Shown: positions 16,998 through 25,669 of the stretch, piece after piece | Position numbering within the stretch: the first letter of the stretch is position 1 | Layout: every line of letters begins with the position of its first letter | Assembly: GCA_029973975.1 (NCBI GenBank) | Contig: JARKQF010000125.1 | Location: 1 to 63,660 of the forward strand | Origin: Paludibacter sp. | Lineage (GTDB): Bacteria > Bacteroidota > Bacteroidia > Bacteroidales > Paludibacteraceae | Reading direction: 5' to 3' | DNA length: 63,660 nucleotides | Program-made: the position numbers and the translations under genes | The notes under the pieces: model-generated | Seen by the model: only the letters and a program-made list of their open reading frames with translations | The model's database searches: none | What the model was told of the DNA's origin: nothing

Positions 16998-18401
16998 CTA
17001 AATATCAAACTCCTCTCCCGCTTTTGGAATCTCGATTCCTCTGAATCCTTCTATTTCAAGTTGTTCTTGATAAAATTGTTGGGCTTCGTACTCTCCGTGA
17101 ACTAAAAATATTTGCCGGATTTCTTCCTGATCCTGGCAACTCAGAAACTCAATCATTTCACTGTAATCACCGTGTCCGGAAAAGGCTTCAATTCTTTCTA
17201 CAGTTGCATTAACCGGATGAATTTCACCAAAAATGGAAATTTCCTTCAAACCAGGTTGCTGAATCCGGGCGCCTAAGGATGTTGGGGAACAATATCCGAT
17301 AATCAGTATCGTATTGGCCGGATTTGCTATATTGTTGGCAATGTGATGTTTGATACGACCTGCTTCGGCCATTCCAGATGCAGAAATAATAATGCAGGGC
17401 TTATCGTAACTATTCAAGGCTTTCGATTCCTCGACATTCTTGATGTAACGAAGTGAATTAAATCCAAAAGGATCTTCATCATATTTCAATACTGCTTTGA
17501 CCTCATCATTCATTGTTTCAGTATGCATTCTGAAAATTTCTGTTGCATTGACCGAAAGCGGACTATCCACAAACACCTCAATTTTAGGTAATTTTCCTGC
17601 ATTGTAGAAATTATTCAGTTGAAAAACGACTTCTTGTGTTCTTCCAACTGAAAAGGACGGAATAATCAATTTTCCTTTTTTATCCACACAGGTTTCATGT
17701 ACAATACGGAGCAGATTCTCTTCCATTTCCTGCTCTGCTGCGTGCAAACGATTTCCGTAAGTTGATTCGGTAATCAGATAATCACATTGAGGAAAAACAG
17801 CCGGTGATTTTAACAGCTTGTTGTGCAGCCGGCCGATATCACCAGTATAGGCAATTCGTTTTTTCTGACCATTTTCTGTGATTTCCAGGTTCACAACAGC
17901 ACTTCCTAACATGTGTCCTGAATTGGTAAACTTCACATTGATTTTATCATTGATATAAAAGCGACGGTTGTATTCCACGCTGATGAACAAGCCAAGTGAT
18001 TTTTCCGCATCTTCAACGCTGTATATAGGAGAAACTACCGGTAATCCCTGACGGGCACGTTTTTTATTAAACCATTTCACGTCTAATTCCTGGATATGGC
18101 CGCTGTCGGGCAACATTACCGAGCATAAATCCCTGGTGGCACTTGTACAGATTACAGAACCCCGAAAGCCCTGCTTGTACATATACGGAATTAAGCCTGA
18201 ATGGTCGATATGAGCATGTGATAAAATCAGGTAGTTAATACTTTCAGGGTCGAACCCCAGATTGCGGTTCATGGCATCTGTTTCGAGACCTTTACCCTGA
18301 AACATGCCGCAATCCAACAAAATGCGTTTGCCATCATCTGTAGTTATCAGGTGTTTGCTGCCTGTAACCTCTCGTGCGGCACCTAAGAATTGAATTTTCA
18401 T
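16998..18401 (-). CDS. Beta-CASP metallo-beta-lactamase-fold RNA exonuclease
   Basis: 467 residues. Metallo-beta-lactamase motif LSHAHIDHSGLIP (about 59-71) is followed by LGSAVVNLEI and YTGDIG. The ESTYGNRLH segment opens the inserted beta-CASP domain, and IIISASGMAEAGRIKHH and IFLVHGE complete it. Members of this CPSF73-like family act as ribonucleases in RNA processing and decay. A C-terminal RNA-specificity domain, as in YsgI-like proteins, is short here. The next gene upstream on the same strand is a DEAD-box helicase, and a perfect 36-bp palindrome lies between them. A functional pairing of helicase and nuclease is possible but only inferred. Confidence 0.9.
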   Translation of the reverse strand: MKIQFLGAAREVTGSKHLITTDDGKRILLDCGMFQGKGLETDAMNRNLGFDPESINYLILSHAHIDHSGLIPYMYKQGFRGSVICTSATRDLCSVMLPDSGHIQELDVKWFNKKRARQGLPVVSPIYSVEDAEKSLGLFISVEYNRRFYINDKINVKFTNSGHMLGSAVVNLEITENGQKKRIAYTGDIGRLHNKLLKSPAVFPQCDYLITESTYGNRLHAAEQEMEENLLRIVHETCVDKKGKLIIPSFSVGRTQEVVFQLNNFYNAGKLPKIEVFVDSPLSVNATEIFRMHTETMNDEVKAVLKYDEDPFGFNSLRYIKNVEESKALNSYDKPCIIISASGMAEAGRIKHHIANNIANPANTILIIGYCSPTSLGARIQQPGLKEISIFGEIHPVNATVERIEAFSGHGDYSEMIEFLSCQDQEEIRQIFLVHGEYEAQQFYQEQLEIEGFRGIEIPKAGEEFDI

Positions 18402-18429
18402 GGTTTTATAGATTTTTATTGATTCATTT

Positions 18430-18465
18430 TTATGTAGAGACAGAGCATGCTCTGTCTCTACATAA
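18430..18465. repeat. Perfect 36-bp palindrome, copy 1
   Basis: The core GTAGAGACAGAGCA and its exact reverse complement meet without a loop, and four more matching bases on each side extend it to 36 bp. The same 28-bp core occurs at 40832-40859. It sits between the beta-CASP nuclease and DEAD-box genes. Confidence 0.85.
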
Positions 18466-18495
18466 TTTGCAACGTTTCTACAACATACAACGTGT

Positions 18496-19818
18496 TTACG
18501 ATCTTTTTTTCTTCGGTTTCCCGTATTTTAACCGCATGGCTTCCGCCCGGCGTATTTTCATATTTACTTTTTTGTTTTTCCCGATTTTTTCATGGAATGC
18601 GCCTCCTCCCTGCTGGATATCCGGATTGTTTACCAGCACGTTTTTCATCTTCACCTCAGGCATTTCGTACATGGTCAGTTCGTCAGACAGCTCCACTTCT
18701 TCCGGCATGGCCATCAGCGGAATTTTCTGTCCCATCAGGGCTTCAATATTCGTTCTGTATTCCGCATCTGCTTTTGTCAGAAAAGTAATCGAAACTCCTT
18801 TTTTATCGATACGACCGGTGCGGCCGATGCGATGGATATAATTTTCCGCTTCTTCCGGTACGTCAAAGTTCACGACATGCGTCACATCATCAAAATCAAG
18901 TCCACGTGCCACTATATCGGTAGCAATCAGTATCCTGTAGTTTCCATTGTTGAATTGTCTCAGATTCTCAAAACGACTATTCTGAGATTTATTGGAGTGA
19001 ATAATCCCGATTTTTTCCGGATAAGCACTGGTTATTTTCTCATAAACATCATCGGCCATTTGTTTGGTGGAAACAAAGAGTAAGACCTTGGAAAACTCCG
19101 GGTGCGTATTCAGTAAAAATTTGAGCAGATTGATCTTAGTGTTGAAGTTAGGCACGCGTATAGCGGCCTGTTTGATATTTTTCAAAGGTGTTCCGGTACG
19201 TGCCGCTTCTACTTCCAACGGATCAATAAAAAAATCGGCAATGAAATCTTTAATTTCTGGTGTAATAGTAGCCGAAAACATCAAATTTTGACGTTTTGCA
19301 GGTAAAAAATCCATCAATCGAATCAGTTGAGGTCTGAACCCCAGGTTTAGCATTTCATCTACTTCATCAATGATAAATTTCTTCACTGATCTGAATTTCA
19401 ATGTTCCATTCAGCAGAAAATCCAGCATTCGTCCGGGAGTACCTACGATTACGTCCAATCCATCCATCAGTAAAGGAGTTTGCTGCACCATATTCACCCC
19501 GCCATACACACCTGCAACCCGGATATTCATGTATTTAGTCAGCTTCGTTACTTCCTCGGTTATCTGTAATACTAATTCACGCGTGGGTACTACCACTACT
19601 ATCGATGGATTTTTATCTTTTGTGAATTTCCATTGACGCAGGCAGGGCAGTAAAAAGGCAATGGTCTTACCCGTACCGGTTTGTGCTATACCCACCATAT
19701 CCCGGCCGGAAAGTATAACAGGATATGCTTTTTCCTGGATTGTAGTAGGAGTTGTCATGCCCAGTTCATTGAGCGCGTTCAGTAAGGGAGAGGAAATATT
19801 TAGTTCAGCAAAAGTCAT
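18496..19818 (-). CDS. DEAD-box family RNA helicase (DEVD variant)
   Basis: 440 residues from ATG 19818 (MTFAELNISSPLLNALNELG); the TTG six bases upstream is less likely. Ordered helicase motifs: Q-motif MTTPTTIQEKAYP (about 24-36), Walker A AQTGTGKT (about 50-57), PTRELVLQ, TPGRMLD, motif II IIDEVDEML where the usual DEAD reads DEVD, SAT, ATDIVARGLDFDDV and HRIGRTGR. The C-terminal tail after about 400 is very basic and ends in YGKPKKKRS, likely for RNA binding. It is probably a ribosome-assembly or cold-adaptation helicase of the RhlE/CsdA group; the exact role is unknown. Confidence 0.92.
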   Translation of the reverse strand: MTFAELNISSPLLNALNELGMTTPTTIQEKAYPVILSGRDMVGIAQTGTGKTIAFLLPCLRQWKFTKDKNPSIVVVVPTRELVLQITEEVTKLTKYMNIRVAGVYGGVNMVQQTPLLMDGLDVIVGTPGRMLDFLLNGTLKFRSVKKFIIDEVDEMLNLGFRPQLIRLMDFLPAKRQNLMFSATITPEIKDFIADFFIDPLEVEAARTGTPLKNIKQAAIRVPNFNTKINLLKFLLNTHPEFSKVLLFVSTKQMADDVYEKITSAYPEKIGIIHSNKSQNSRFENLRQFNNGNYRILIATDIVARGLDFDDVTHVVNFDVPEEAENYIHRIGRTGRIDKKGVSITFLTKADAEYRTNIEALMGQKIPLMAMPEEVELSDELTMYEMPEVKMKNVLVNNPDIQQGGGAFHEKIGKNKKVNMKIRRAEAMRLKYGKPKKKRS

Positions 19819-19834
19819 ATTCAAAAAATTTCTA

Positions 19835-19842
19835 CAAAGTTA
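19835..19842 (-). promoter_or_regulatory. Putative -7 element for the DEAD-box gene
   Basis: Minus-strand TAACTTTG, 17 bases before the ATG. Confidence 0.5.
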
Positions 19843-19934
19843 AAAGAATTTCCGGTAAAATGAATTCAATGTCCCGTTTTCTGTTTTGTTGATATTTTTT
19901 TAGATTTTGACCAATCAGTTTAAAAAGTTTAAAG

Positions 19935-19942
19935 TAACTTTG
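19935..19942 (+). promoter_or_regulatory. Putative -7 element for gcvP
   Basis: TAACTTTG, 26 bases before the gcvP ATG. The nearest upstream TTTG is 25 bases away, too far to be convincing. Confidence 0.5.
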
Positions 19943-19967
19943 CACATTCAAAAAAATCTTTCAGGTG

Positions 19968-22820
19968 ATGAATGAACTGTTTCAAGACCGGCACACCGGC
20001 ATTTCTCAAAAAGACCTGACAATCATGCTTCAGGCAATAGGTATAAAAACCTTAGACGAGTTAATTTCACAGACCATTCCGGGAGACATTCTCTTAAAAG
20101 AGACGCTCGATCTGCCGGAACCCATGACAGAAAAACAATATCTCAAACACATCCGGGAATTGGGTTCTCAGAACGAACTTTTTATGTCTTTCATAGGGCA
20201 AGGTTGGTATGATACTGTGATGCCCGCGGTTATTCAGCGTAATATTTTTGAAAATCCTTCCTGGTATACCTCCTACACCCCTTACCAGGCAGAAATATCA
20301 CAAGGAAGATTAGAAGCTTTGTTAAACTTTCAAACGGCTGTGTGTGAACTTACAGGTATGCCGCTGGCAAATGCTTCTCTGCTTGATGAAGCAACTGCTG
20401 CCGCTGAAGCAGCCACAATGATGTATAATTTACGCAGTCGTGACCAGGTAAAAAATAACGTAAACAAACTATTTGTTGATTTGCAGGTTTTCCCACAAAC
20501 ATTGGCTGTATTGAAAACCCGTACAAAAGCACAGGGAATTGAATTGATCACAGGGCATTATGATGATGTTAAATTAACAGATGCATTTTTCGGAGTGATT
20601 GTGCAATTTCCTAATGCTGATGGTAATATTTGTGATTACAGGGAATTTATAAATACGGTAAAGGCACAAAACATCAAAATAGCAGTATCAGCAGATATAC
20701 TGAGTTTGGCTCTGTTAACACCTCCGGGAGAATGGGGTACCGACATTGTTTTTGGTTCCACACAACGCTGGGGAATCCCAATGAATTTCGGCGGACCATC
20801 TGCCGCTTATTTTGCCTGTAAGGAAGAATACAAAAGAGATATGCCCGGCAGAATCATCGGCATCAGTAAGGATGCAAATGGTAAAACGGCTCTGCGTATG
20901 GCATTGCAAACACGGGAACAACATATTAAGAGAGAAAAAGCAACGTCTAATATATGTACAGCTCAGGCTTTATTAGCTTCCATGGCCGGTATGTACACAG
21001 TATATCATGGTGAAGAAGGAATCAAACAAATTGCCTTGCGAATCCACAGTATTGCTAACTATCTTAACGAAATGTTGCCGGTTTACGGCTATACGCAAAT
21101 TAATGAACAGTTTTTCGATACGCTTAAAATAGCGTTACCGGAAGAAATTAGTATTGCTGCTTTCCGTGCCGTTGCGCTTGACTATGGTGTGAACTTTCGT
21201 TACTTTGAAAGTGGTGAAGTTGGGTTGAGCATCGACGAAACAACCGACATTGAGTCACTCAACACCCTGATACAAATCTTTGCAGAAGCAGCCGGCAACG
21301 TACCTGTTTACGCAACTGAAGATCAAATCAACCTGTATATTTCTTTTGATGAAAGTTTGGAACGAAAATCTGATTTTCTCACTCAGGAGATTTTCAACCT
21401 GTACAGGACAGAAACGGAGATGATGCGCTACATCAAAAGATTGGAGCGTAAAGATATTTCACTTACCCACTCCATGATTTCACTTGGTTCCTGCACGATG
21501 AAACTGAATGCTGCTTCCGAAATGCTTGCACTCAGCATGCCTGAATTCAACAGTATTCATCCACTGGCACCTAAAGATCAAACTCTTGGTTACAATCAAT
21601 TGATCAGTGAACTCGAGTCTTATCTTTCCATTATTACCGGTCTGTCGGCTTGTAGTCTGCAACCCAACTCAGGCGCGGCAGGCGAGTTTGCCGGACTCAT
21701 GACCATCCGTGAATACTTTCTGTCAAAAGGGGAAAATCAGCGCAAAACAGTATTGATTCCGGCTTCTGCGCATGGAACCAACCCAGCGAGTGCCAGTCAG
21801 GCCGGCTTAGATATTGTGGTGGTAAAATGCGATGAGCATGGTAATGTAGACTTGAACGATTGGAAAGAAAAAGCCATACAACATAAAGATGTGTTGCTGG
21901 GATGTATGATTACTTATCCGTCCACTCACGGTATTTTCGAGGCGAATATCAGAGAAATGTGCTGTGTCATACACGAAAACGGAGGCCAGGTTTACATGGA
22001 TGGTGCCAATATGAATGCGCAGGTCGGGTTAACGAATCCCGGAACCATCGGTGCCGATGTATGTCATTTGAATTTACACAAGACTTTTGCCATACCCCAT
22101 GGTGGTGGTGGTCCAGGAGTAGGACCGATTTGCGTGGCCGACCATCTGAAAGCTTTTTTACCGGACAAGCAATTCGGCAAGAACACGGTTGCAGCAGCTC
22201 CTTATGGTAGTGCAGGCATGTTGCCGATTACGTATGGATATATTCGCATGTTAGGAGAAGCGGGATTAAAACTGTCGACCCAAATAGCTATTCTGAATGC
22301 CAATTATTTAGCATCCAAACTGGATGAAAGTTATGGCGTGTTATACAGGGGTGACAAGGGACGTGTCGGACATGAACTGATTTTAGATTGTCGTAATTTT
22401 AAAAACACCTCTGGTGTTACCGAAACCGATATTGCCAAAAGGTTGATTGATTATGGCTTTCATGCCCCTACTCTTTCGTTCCCGGTGCATGGTACCCTGA
22501 TGATAGAGCCTACCGAAAGTGAGTCTTTAGCTGAATTAGACAGATTCAGCGAAGCCATGCTTCAGATATACAAAGAAATCAAGGAAATCGAGAATGGAGA
22601 AGCTGATAAAACCGACCATGTCTTGATGCATGCACCTCATCCGGAATATGTTATTGCCGCAGACGAATGGAATCATGCCTATCCTCGATCGAAAGCTGCT
22701 TTCCCTTTATCATGGATATCGTCCAATAAGTTTTGGGTGAATGTAGCAAGAGTAGATAATGCCTACGGAGATCGGAATTTGGTTTGCAGTTGCCCCCCTA
22801 CTGTGGATTGGTCGGAATAA
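19968..22820 (+). CDS. gcvP: Glycine dehydrogenase (decarboxylating), single-chain P protein
   Basis: 950 residues from ATG 19968; an in-frame GTG precedes it directly. It is the PLP-dependent P protein of the glycine cleavage system, which decarboxylates glycine and passes aminomethyl to GcvH. The N-terminal half (about 1-440) corresponds to GcvPA and the C-terminal half to GcvPB, fused as in E. coli. Visible motifs include RHTGISQKDLTIML at the start, SYTPYQAEISQGRLEALLNFQT, SLGSCTMKLNAASEM at the second-half start, AHGTNPASA, and the PLP-lysine region HLNLHKTFAIPHGGGGPG. There are no gcvT, gcvH or lpd genes nearby. I looked for a glycine riboswitch in the 140 bases upstream and saw none. 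Confidence 0.97.
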   Translation: MNELFQDRHTGISQKDLTIMLQAIGIKTLDELISQTIPGDILLKETLDLPEPMTEKQYLKHIRELGSQNELFMSFIGQGWYDTVMPAVIQRNIFENPSWYTSYTPYQAEISQGRLEALLNFQTAVCELTGMPLANASLLDEATAAAEAATMMYNLRSRDQVKNNVNKLFVDLQVFPQTLAVLKTRTKAQGIELITGHYDDVKLTDAFFGVIVQFPNADGNICDYREFINTVKAQNIKIAVSADILSLALLTPPGEWGTDIVFGSTQRWGIPMNFGGPSAAYFACKEEYKRDMPGRIIGISKDANGKTALRMALQTREQHIKREKATSNICTAQALLASMAGMYTVYHGEEGIKQIALRIHSIANYLNEMLPVYGYTQINEQFFDTLKIALPEEISIAAFRAVALDYGVNFRYFESGEVGLSIDETTDIESLNTLIQIFAEAAGNVPVYATEDQINLYISFDESLERKSDFLTQEIFNLYRTETEMMRYIKRLERKDISLTHSMISLGSCTMKLNAASEMLALSMPEFNSIHPLAPKDQTLGYNQLISELESYLSIITGLSACSLQPNSGAAGEFAGLMTIREYFLSKGENQRKTVLIPASAHGTNPASASQAGLDIVVVKCDEHGNVDLNDWKEKAIQHKDVLLGCMITYPSTHGIFEANIREMCCVIHENGGQVYMDGANMNAQVGLTNPGTIGADVCHLNLHKTFAIPHGGGGPGVGPICVADHLKAFLPDKQFGKNTVAAAPYGSAGMLPITYGYIRMLGEAGLKLSTQIAILNANYLASKLDESYGVLYRGDKGRVGHELILDCRNFKNTSGVTETDIAKRLIDYGFHAPTLSFPVHGTLMIEPTESESLAELDRFSEAMLQIYKEIKEIENGEADKTDHVLMHAPHPEYVIAADEWNHAYPRSKAAFPLSWISSNKFWVNVARVDNAYGDRNLVCSCPPTVDWSE

Positions 22821-22897
22821 ACTGTTAAAAGATGTAACAAATCATTCAAAGATATAAAATTGAAATGCTGTTTTATTTATAGTGAATGAATAAAAAT

Positions 22898-22905
22898 TAT
22901 CTTTG
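22898..22905 (+). promoter_or_regulatory. Putative -7 element for the small membrane protein / ompH pair
   Basis: TATCTTTG, 18 bases before the ATG at 22924. Confidence 0.55.
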
Positions 22906-22923
22906 TGTGCTAAATTAAAACAA

Positions 22924-23154
22924 ATGGTTGAAGCTTTTATTATATCTGCAATTTTACTTTTCATAGGAATCCTGCTATTGGGAGTGCGTATATTCTTTGT
23001 TAAAGGCGGCGTGTTTCCTAACATACACATTGGTGGAAATAAAGCGCTGAAAGATAAAGGTATTGCATGTGCGACCTCACAGGACCGTGATGCACAACTT
23101 TCGAAAAAACAATCTGCCAACAGGATGGTAGATGATATGATTAAAAATTTATAA
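22924..23154 (+). CDS. Small conserved Bacteroidetes membrane protein
   Basis: 76 residues from ATG 22924; upstream in-frame codons precede the promoter-proximal start and are rejected. One membrane helix (about 4-27) is followed by a conserved-looking segment VFPNIHIGGNKALKDKGIACATSQDRDAQ (about 31-59), a pattern I associate with short membrane or secreted proteins of unknown function in Bacteroidetes. It holds one cysteine, and the C-terminus is charged. It lies 15 bp before the OmpH-like gene and probably shares its transcript, which hints at an envelope role. No function is claimed. Confidence 0.75.
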   Translation: MVEAFIISAILLFIGILLLGVRIFFVKGGVFPNIHIGGNKALKDKGIACATSQDRDAQLSKKQSANRMVDDMIKNL

Positions 23155-23169
23155 TTATAAAATTTCTTT

Positions 23170-23775
23170 ATGAAAAACATTTTACTCATTTTAAATGCAG
23201 TGTTGGTGATAGCTGTAATTATTCTTTTTGTTTTGGTACTTGGAAACAAAAACAATAATTCATTCAGTGGAGAATTTACCGGTAGTGACTCAACAGCATC
23301 CGTTCGCTTGCCAATTGCTTATGTAAACATCGATTCATTGTTACTTAATTATCAGTTTGCGAAAGAATCCAATGAATCACTGATGAAAAAACAGGAAGAT
23401 TCACGATTAGATTTGAATGTAAAAGCACGTCAACTTCAGGGGGAAATGGCCGAATTTCAGCGCAAACTGGAGAATAATGCTTTTTTGAGCCGTGAAAGAG
23501 CAGAGCAGGAACAAAACCGTCTGATGAGAAAAGAACAAGATTTGCAACAACTCAATGCCAAGTTATCTCAGGAACTGATGGATGTTCAACAAAAGGTAAG
23601 CGAAGAATTAAGGGATTCTATCAATGCTTTTCTGAAACAATACAATAAGGATAAGAAATACGAGCTCATCCTCAGCAATACTTCAAGTGATAATATCCTG
23701 CTTTCAAATGATATTTATGATATTACAAAAGAAGTGACTGAAGCGTTAAACAGCAGGTACAGCAAGAAAAAATAA
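23170..23775 (+). CDS. OmpH/Skp-family periplasmic chaperone-like protein
   Basis: 201 residues. The N-terminal hydrophobic segment (about 4-24, ILLILNAVLVIAVIILFVLVLG) acts as signal or membrane anchor; there is no clear cleavage site, so it may remain anchored. The domain then shows the OmpH start LPIAYVNIDSLLLNYQFAKE (about 50-69) and a long coiled coil (about 70-150), ending with KKYELILSNTSSDNILLSNDIYDIT, the strand-forming C-terminal part typical of Skp-like proteins. Skp holds unfolded outer membrane proteins in the periplasm. It is followed by a strong terminator. Confidence 0.88.
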   Translation: MKNILLILNAVLVIAVIILFVLVLGNKNNNSFSGEFTGSDSTASVRLPIAYVNIDSLLLNYQFAKESNESLMKKQEDSRLDLNVKARQLQGEMAEFQRKLENNAFLSRERAEQEQNRLMRKEQDLQQLNAKLSQELMDVQQKVSEELRDSINAFLKQYNKDKKYELILSNTSSDNILLSNDIYDITKEVTEALNSRYSKKK

Positions 23776-23792
23776 AATTCTTCATTTTTAAT

Positions 23793-23826
23793 AAAAAAGT
23801 CCACTATGTTTTTAGTGGACTTTTTT
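23793..23826. terminator. Bidirectional intrinsic terminator
   Basis: AAAAAAGTCCACT (23793-23805) and AGTGGACTTTTTT (23814-23826) form a 13-bp stem around an 8-base loop, with T runs in both orientations. It ends the ompH transcript and can also end the sugar-oxidation operon arriving on the minus strand. Confidence 0.9.
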
Positions 23827-23850
23827 ATTTGAATCAAAACCGGTTAAATT

Positions 23851-24717
23851 TTATTTCGAATAACTCTTTTTTACTAACGGGTGTTTCTGTAAATAATCAA
23901 GACTCATTTTCACACTCTCAAGTGGTTTATAGTTGTATTTTTCAACTTCTACAACCAAGTTTTTAACTCCTGCTTTTTCAGTATTATTGAAAATGGCATC
24001 AAAACCAACCATACCGCTTTGTCCGAGTTCCTTGTTGTCTTTAATGTGCAATACTTCAAAGCGGCCGGGATAGCTATGAAAATAATCTACCGGGCTGTAA
24101 CCGCCTCTTACCACCCAATACACATCCATTTGAAAAAATACTTTTTCCGGATCTGTATTTTTCAGCATGAAATCATACATCAGCTCATTTTCTATTTTTA
24201 CAAACTCAAAGTCGTGGTTGTGATAACCAAAACGCATGCCGGCCTGGTTACATTTTTCACCAATCCTGTTATAATAATCGCAATATACCTTCAAATCGGC
24301 TAACGTTTTTAAGCGTGGCATAGAAGGCACTATTACATATTTCATGCCGGCTCTTTTATGTGCATCAATAGCGACGTCCCACCATTCCCATATTTCATTC
24401 CAATCTGTTGCTGAGATATTATCATTCAGTCTTTTGTTGAGGTGCGACGACAATACTTTCATACCAGTTGATTCTATTTCCTTTTTAAATTCTTCAGGAC
24501 TTAATCCGTAAAATTTTCCATCCGCATATCCAGCAGCTTCTACGCCTGTATAGCCTGTTTTTGCCACGCTGGAAATAGTCCCTTTGAAATCCTTCTTGAT
24601 ATCATCTCTTACAGAATAAAGCTGTAAATAGATTTCTTTGTTTTTTGTTTTGCCTCCGGCCATTACCAGAATACTCAAAAACAAAGCAAATACAAGGAAT
24701 ATATTTCTTTTTTGCAT
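23851..24717 (-). CDS. Exported sugar phosphate isomerase/epimerase-like TIM barrel
   Basis: 288 residues with a signal peptide (MQKRNIFLVFALFLSILVMAGG). The mature part is an AP-endonuclease-2/xylose isomerase-like TIM barrel: IYLQLYSVRDDIKKDF (about 29-44), GVEAAGYADGKFYGLSP, LSSHLN, GMRFGYHNHDFEF (about 158-170), a typical metal-ligand region, FFQMDVYWVVRGG and HIKDN. These residues fit a divalent-metal centre. It is the last gene of a cluster with DUF1080 and two Gfo/Idh/MocA genes. In a comparable Bacteroides cluster such a protein hydrates or eliminates 3-keto-sugar intermediates (from memory), so I infer that role in the periplasm rather than a sugar-phosphate reaction. Confidence 0.85.
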   Translation of the reverse strand: MQKRNIFLVFALFLSILVMAGGKTKNKEIYLQLYSVRDDIKKDFKGTISSVAKTGYTGVEAAGYADGKFYGLSPEEFKKEIESTGMKVLSSHLNKRLNDNISATDWNEIWEWWDVAIDAHKRAGMKYVIVPSMPRLKTLADLKVYCDYYNRIGEKCNQAGMRFGYHNHDFEFVKIENELMYDFMLKNTDPEKVFFQMDVYWVVRGGYSPVDYFHSYPGRFEVLHIKDNKELGQSGMVGFDAIFNNTEKAGVKNLVVEVEKYNYKPLESVKMSLDYLQKHPLVKKSYSK

Positions 24718-24738
24718 CTTGTTAGGTATTTAATAATA

Positions 24739-24860
24739 AACCACATTAGTCACATTAGAAAACTTAAGTTTAATTTGAAAGCTTGTTGCTCAAGGTTTAA
24801 TCCAAATTATTTGTTTAAATGCTACTAACACTTAAGTTTTCTAATGTGACTAATGTGGTT
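24739..24860. repeat. Perfect 31-bp inverted repeat within the sugar operon
   Basis: Arms at 24739-24769 and 24830-24860 are exact reverse complements and are built from a doubled CACATTAG(T) word plus AAAACTTAAG. The 60-base spacer adds weaker pairing (TAATTTG/CAAATTA). It fills the gap between the DUF1080 and isomerase genes. A related, decayed element lies at 9376-9433. No target-site duplication is visible. Confidence 0.85.
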
Positions 24861-24869
24861 AAAAAAATG

Positions 24870-25631
24870 TTATTCTAAGATTTTTACTTTGATATTACGG
24901 AACCACACATCATCACCATGATCCTGGAATCCAATATATCCCTCCTGATTCTCGCCACCGGCATTGATGAAGTTATCCCAACCTTTGAACTTACTGCCTT
25001 CTACCATTTTCTTCCAGTCATCTGTCCACAAATGATACTCTACAACAGGTTCTCCGTTTTGCATGTGAATAACGGTTCCTTTGTAAACGATTACGCTACC
25101 GGTATTCCATTCGCCAAAAGGTTTTGAATTTTGTGGTTTAGCTGGAATCAGATCATATAAAGAAGCTGATTGACGGTTTCCGTCTTTTCCCAGTCTGGCA
25201 TCTAAATGGTTTACATTGTCGAGAATTTGGTATTCGGGTGATGATTTATATATTGGATTTCCTTCGATTTCCTGAGCCAAATAGAACACACCACTATTAC
25301 CTCCTTTAGAAACTTTCCACTCAAATGTAAGTTCGAAGTTTTTAAACTTACGATCGAAAATAATATCGCCGCCATCTTTGTTACCGGCTTCCCCTTGTCC
25401 GGAGCCATTTATTTTAAGTGCTCCATCCTCAATTGTCCATGCAGCAGGAACATCTGTTCGACCATAACCTCTCCAGCCATCAAAGCCGGTTCCATCAAAC
25501 ATTACAATCCATTCGTCATCAGCCTTTGCGGGCTCCTGACCTGCATCTGTTTGATTCTTAGGTGCATTTCCACAAGCGATTAAACTCATACCTACAAATA
25601 ATACGGTTAGAAAATAAAATGACTTTTTCAT
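24870..25631 (-). CDS. DUF1080 (3-keto-disaccharide hydrolase/lyase family) lipoprotein
   Basis: 253 residues. The lipobox LIAC (Cys20) predicts a lipoprotein. The mature domain is the concanavalin-like DUF1080 fold with EWIVMFDGTGFDGWRGYG (about 42-59), FELTFEWKVSKGGNSGVFYL (about 99-118), SPEYQILDN, YDLIPA, GEWNTGSVIVYKGTVIHMQNGEPVVEY and a C-terminal GYIGFQDHGDDVWFRNIKVK. Family members act on 3-keto-glycosides after C3 oxidation. The two Gfo/Idh/MocA genes directly upstream fit that pathway. Substrate specificity is unknown. The start at 25631 is the only good one. Confidence 0.9.
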   Translation of the reverse strand: MKKSFYFLTVLFVGMSLIACGNAPKNQTDAGQEPAKADDEWIVMFDGTGFDGWRGYGRTDVPAAWTIEDGALKINGSGQGEAGNKDGGDIIFDRKFKNFELTFEWKVSKGGNSGVFYLAQEIEGNPIYKSSPEYQILDNVNHLDARLGKDGNRQSASLYDLIPAKPQNSKPFGEWNTGSVIVYKGTVIHMQNGEPVVEYHLWTDDWKKMVEGSKFKGWDNFINAGGENQEGYIGFQDHGDDVWFRNIKVKILE

Positions 25632-25669
25632 TTTTAATTTATTTTTAGTTTGACAATTAAATATTTCAA

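Noticed and set aside
18434-18461. Palindrome as an intrinsic terminator
   Set aside because: No T run follows on the relevant strand at either copy, and the palindrome has no loop, so termination is not the obvious role.
19843-19967. Glycine riboswitch upstream of gcvP
   Set aside because: The interval is only about 125 bases, is AT-rich, and shows none of the conserved glycine-aptamer helices.
22842-23255. 137-residue frame opposite the small membrane protein and ompH genes
   Set aside because: It covers a promoter and two well-supported genes on the other strand and has no family features.
24739-24860. Possible MITE or IS remnant
   Set aside because: The arms are terminal and inverted, but no target-site duplication or transposase remnant is visible, so I list it only as an inverted repeat.
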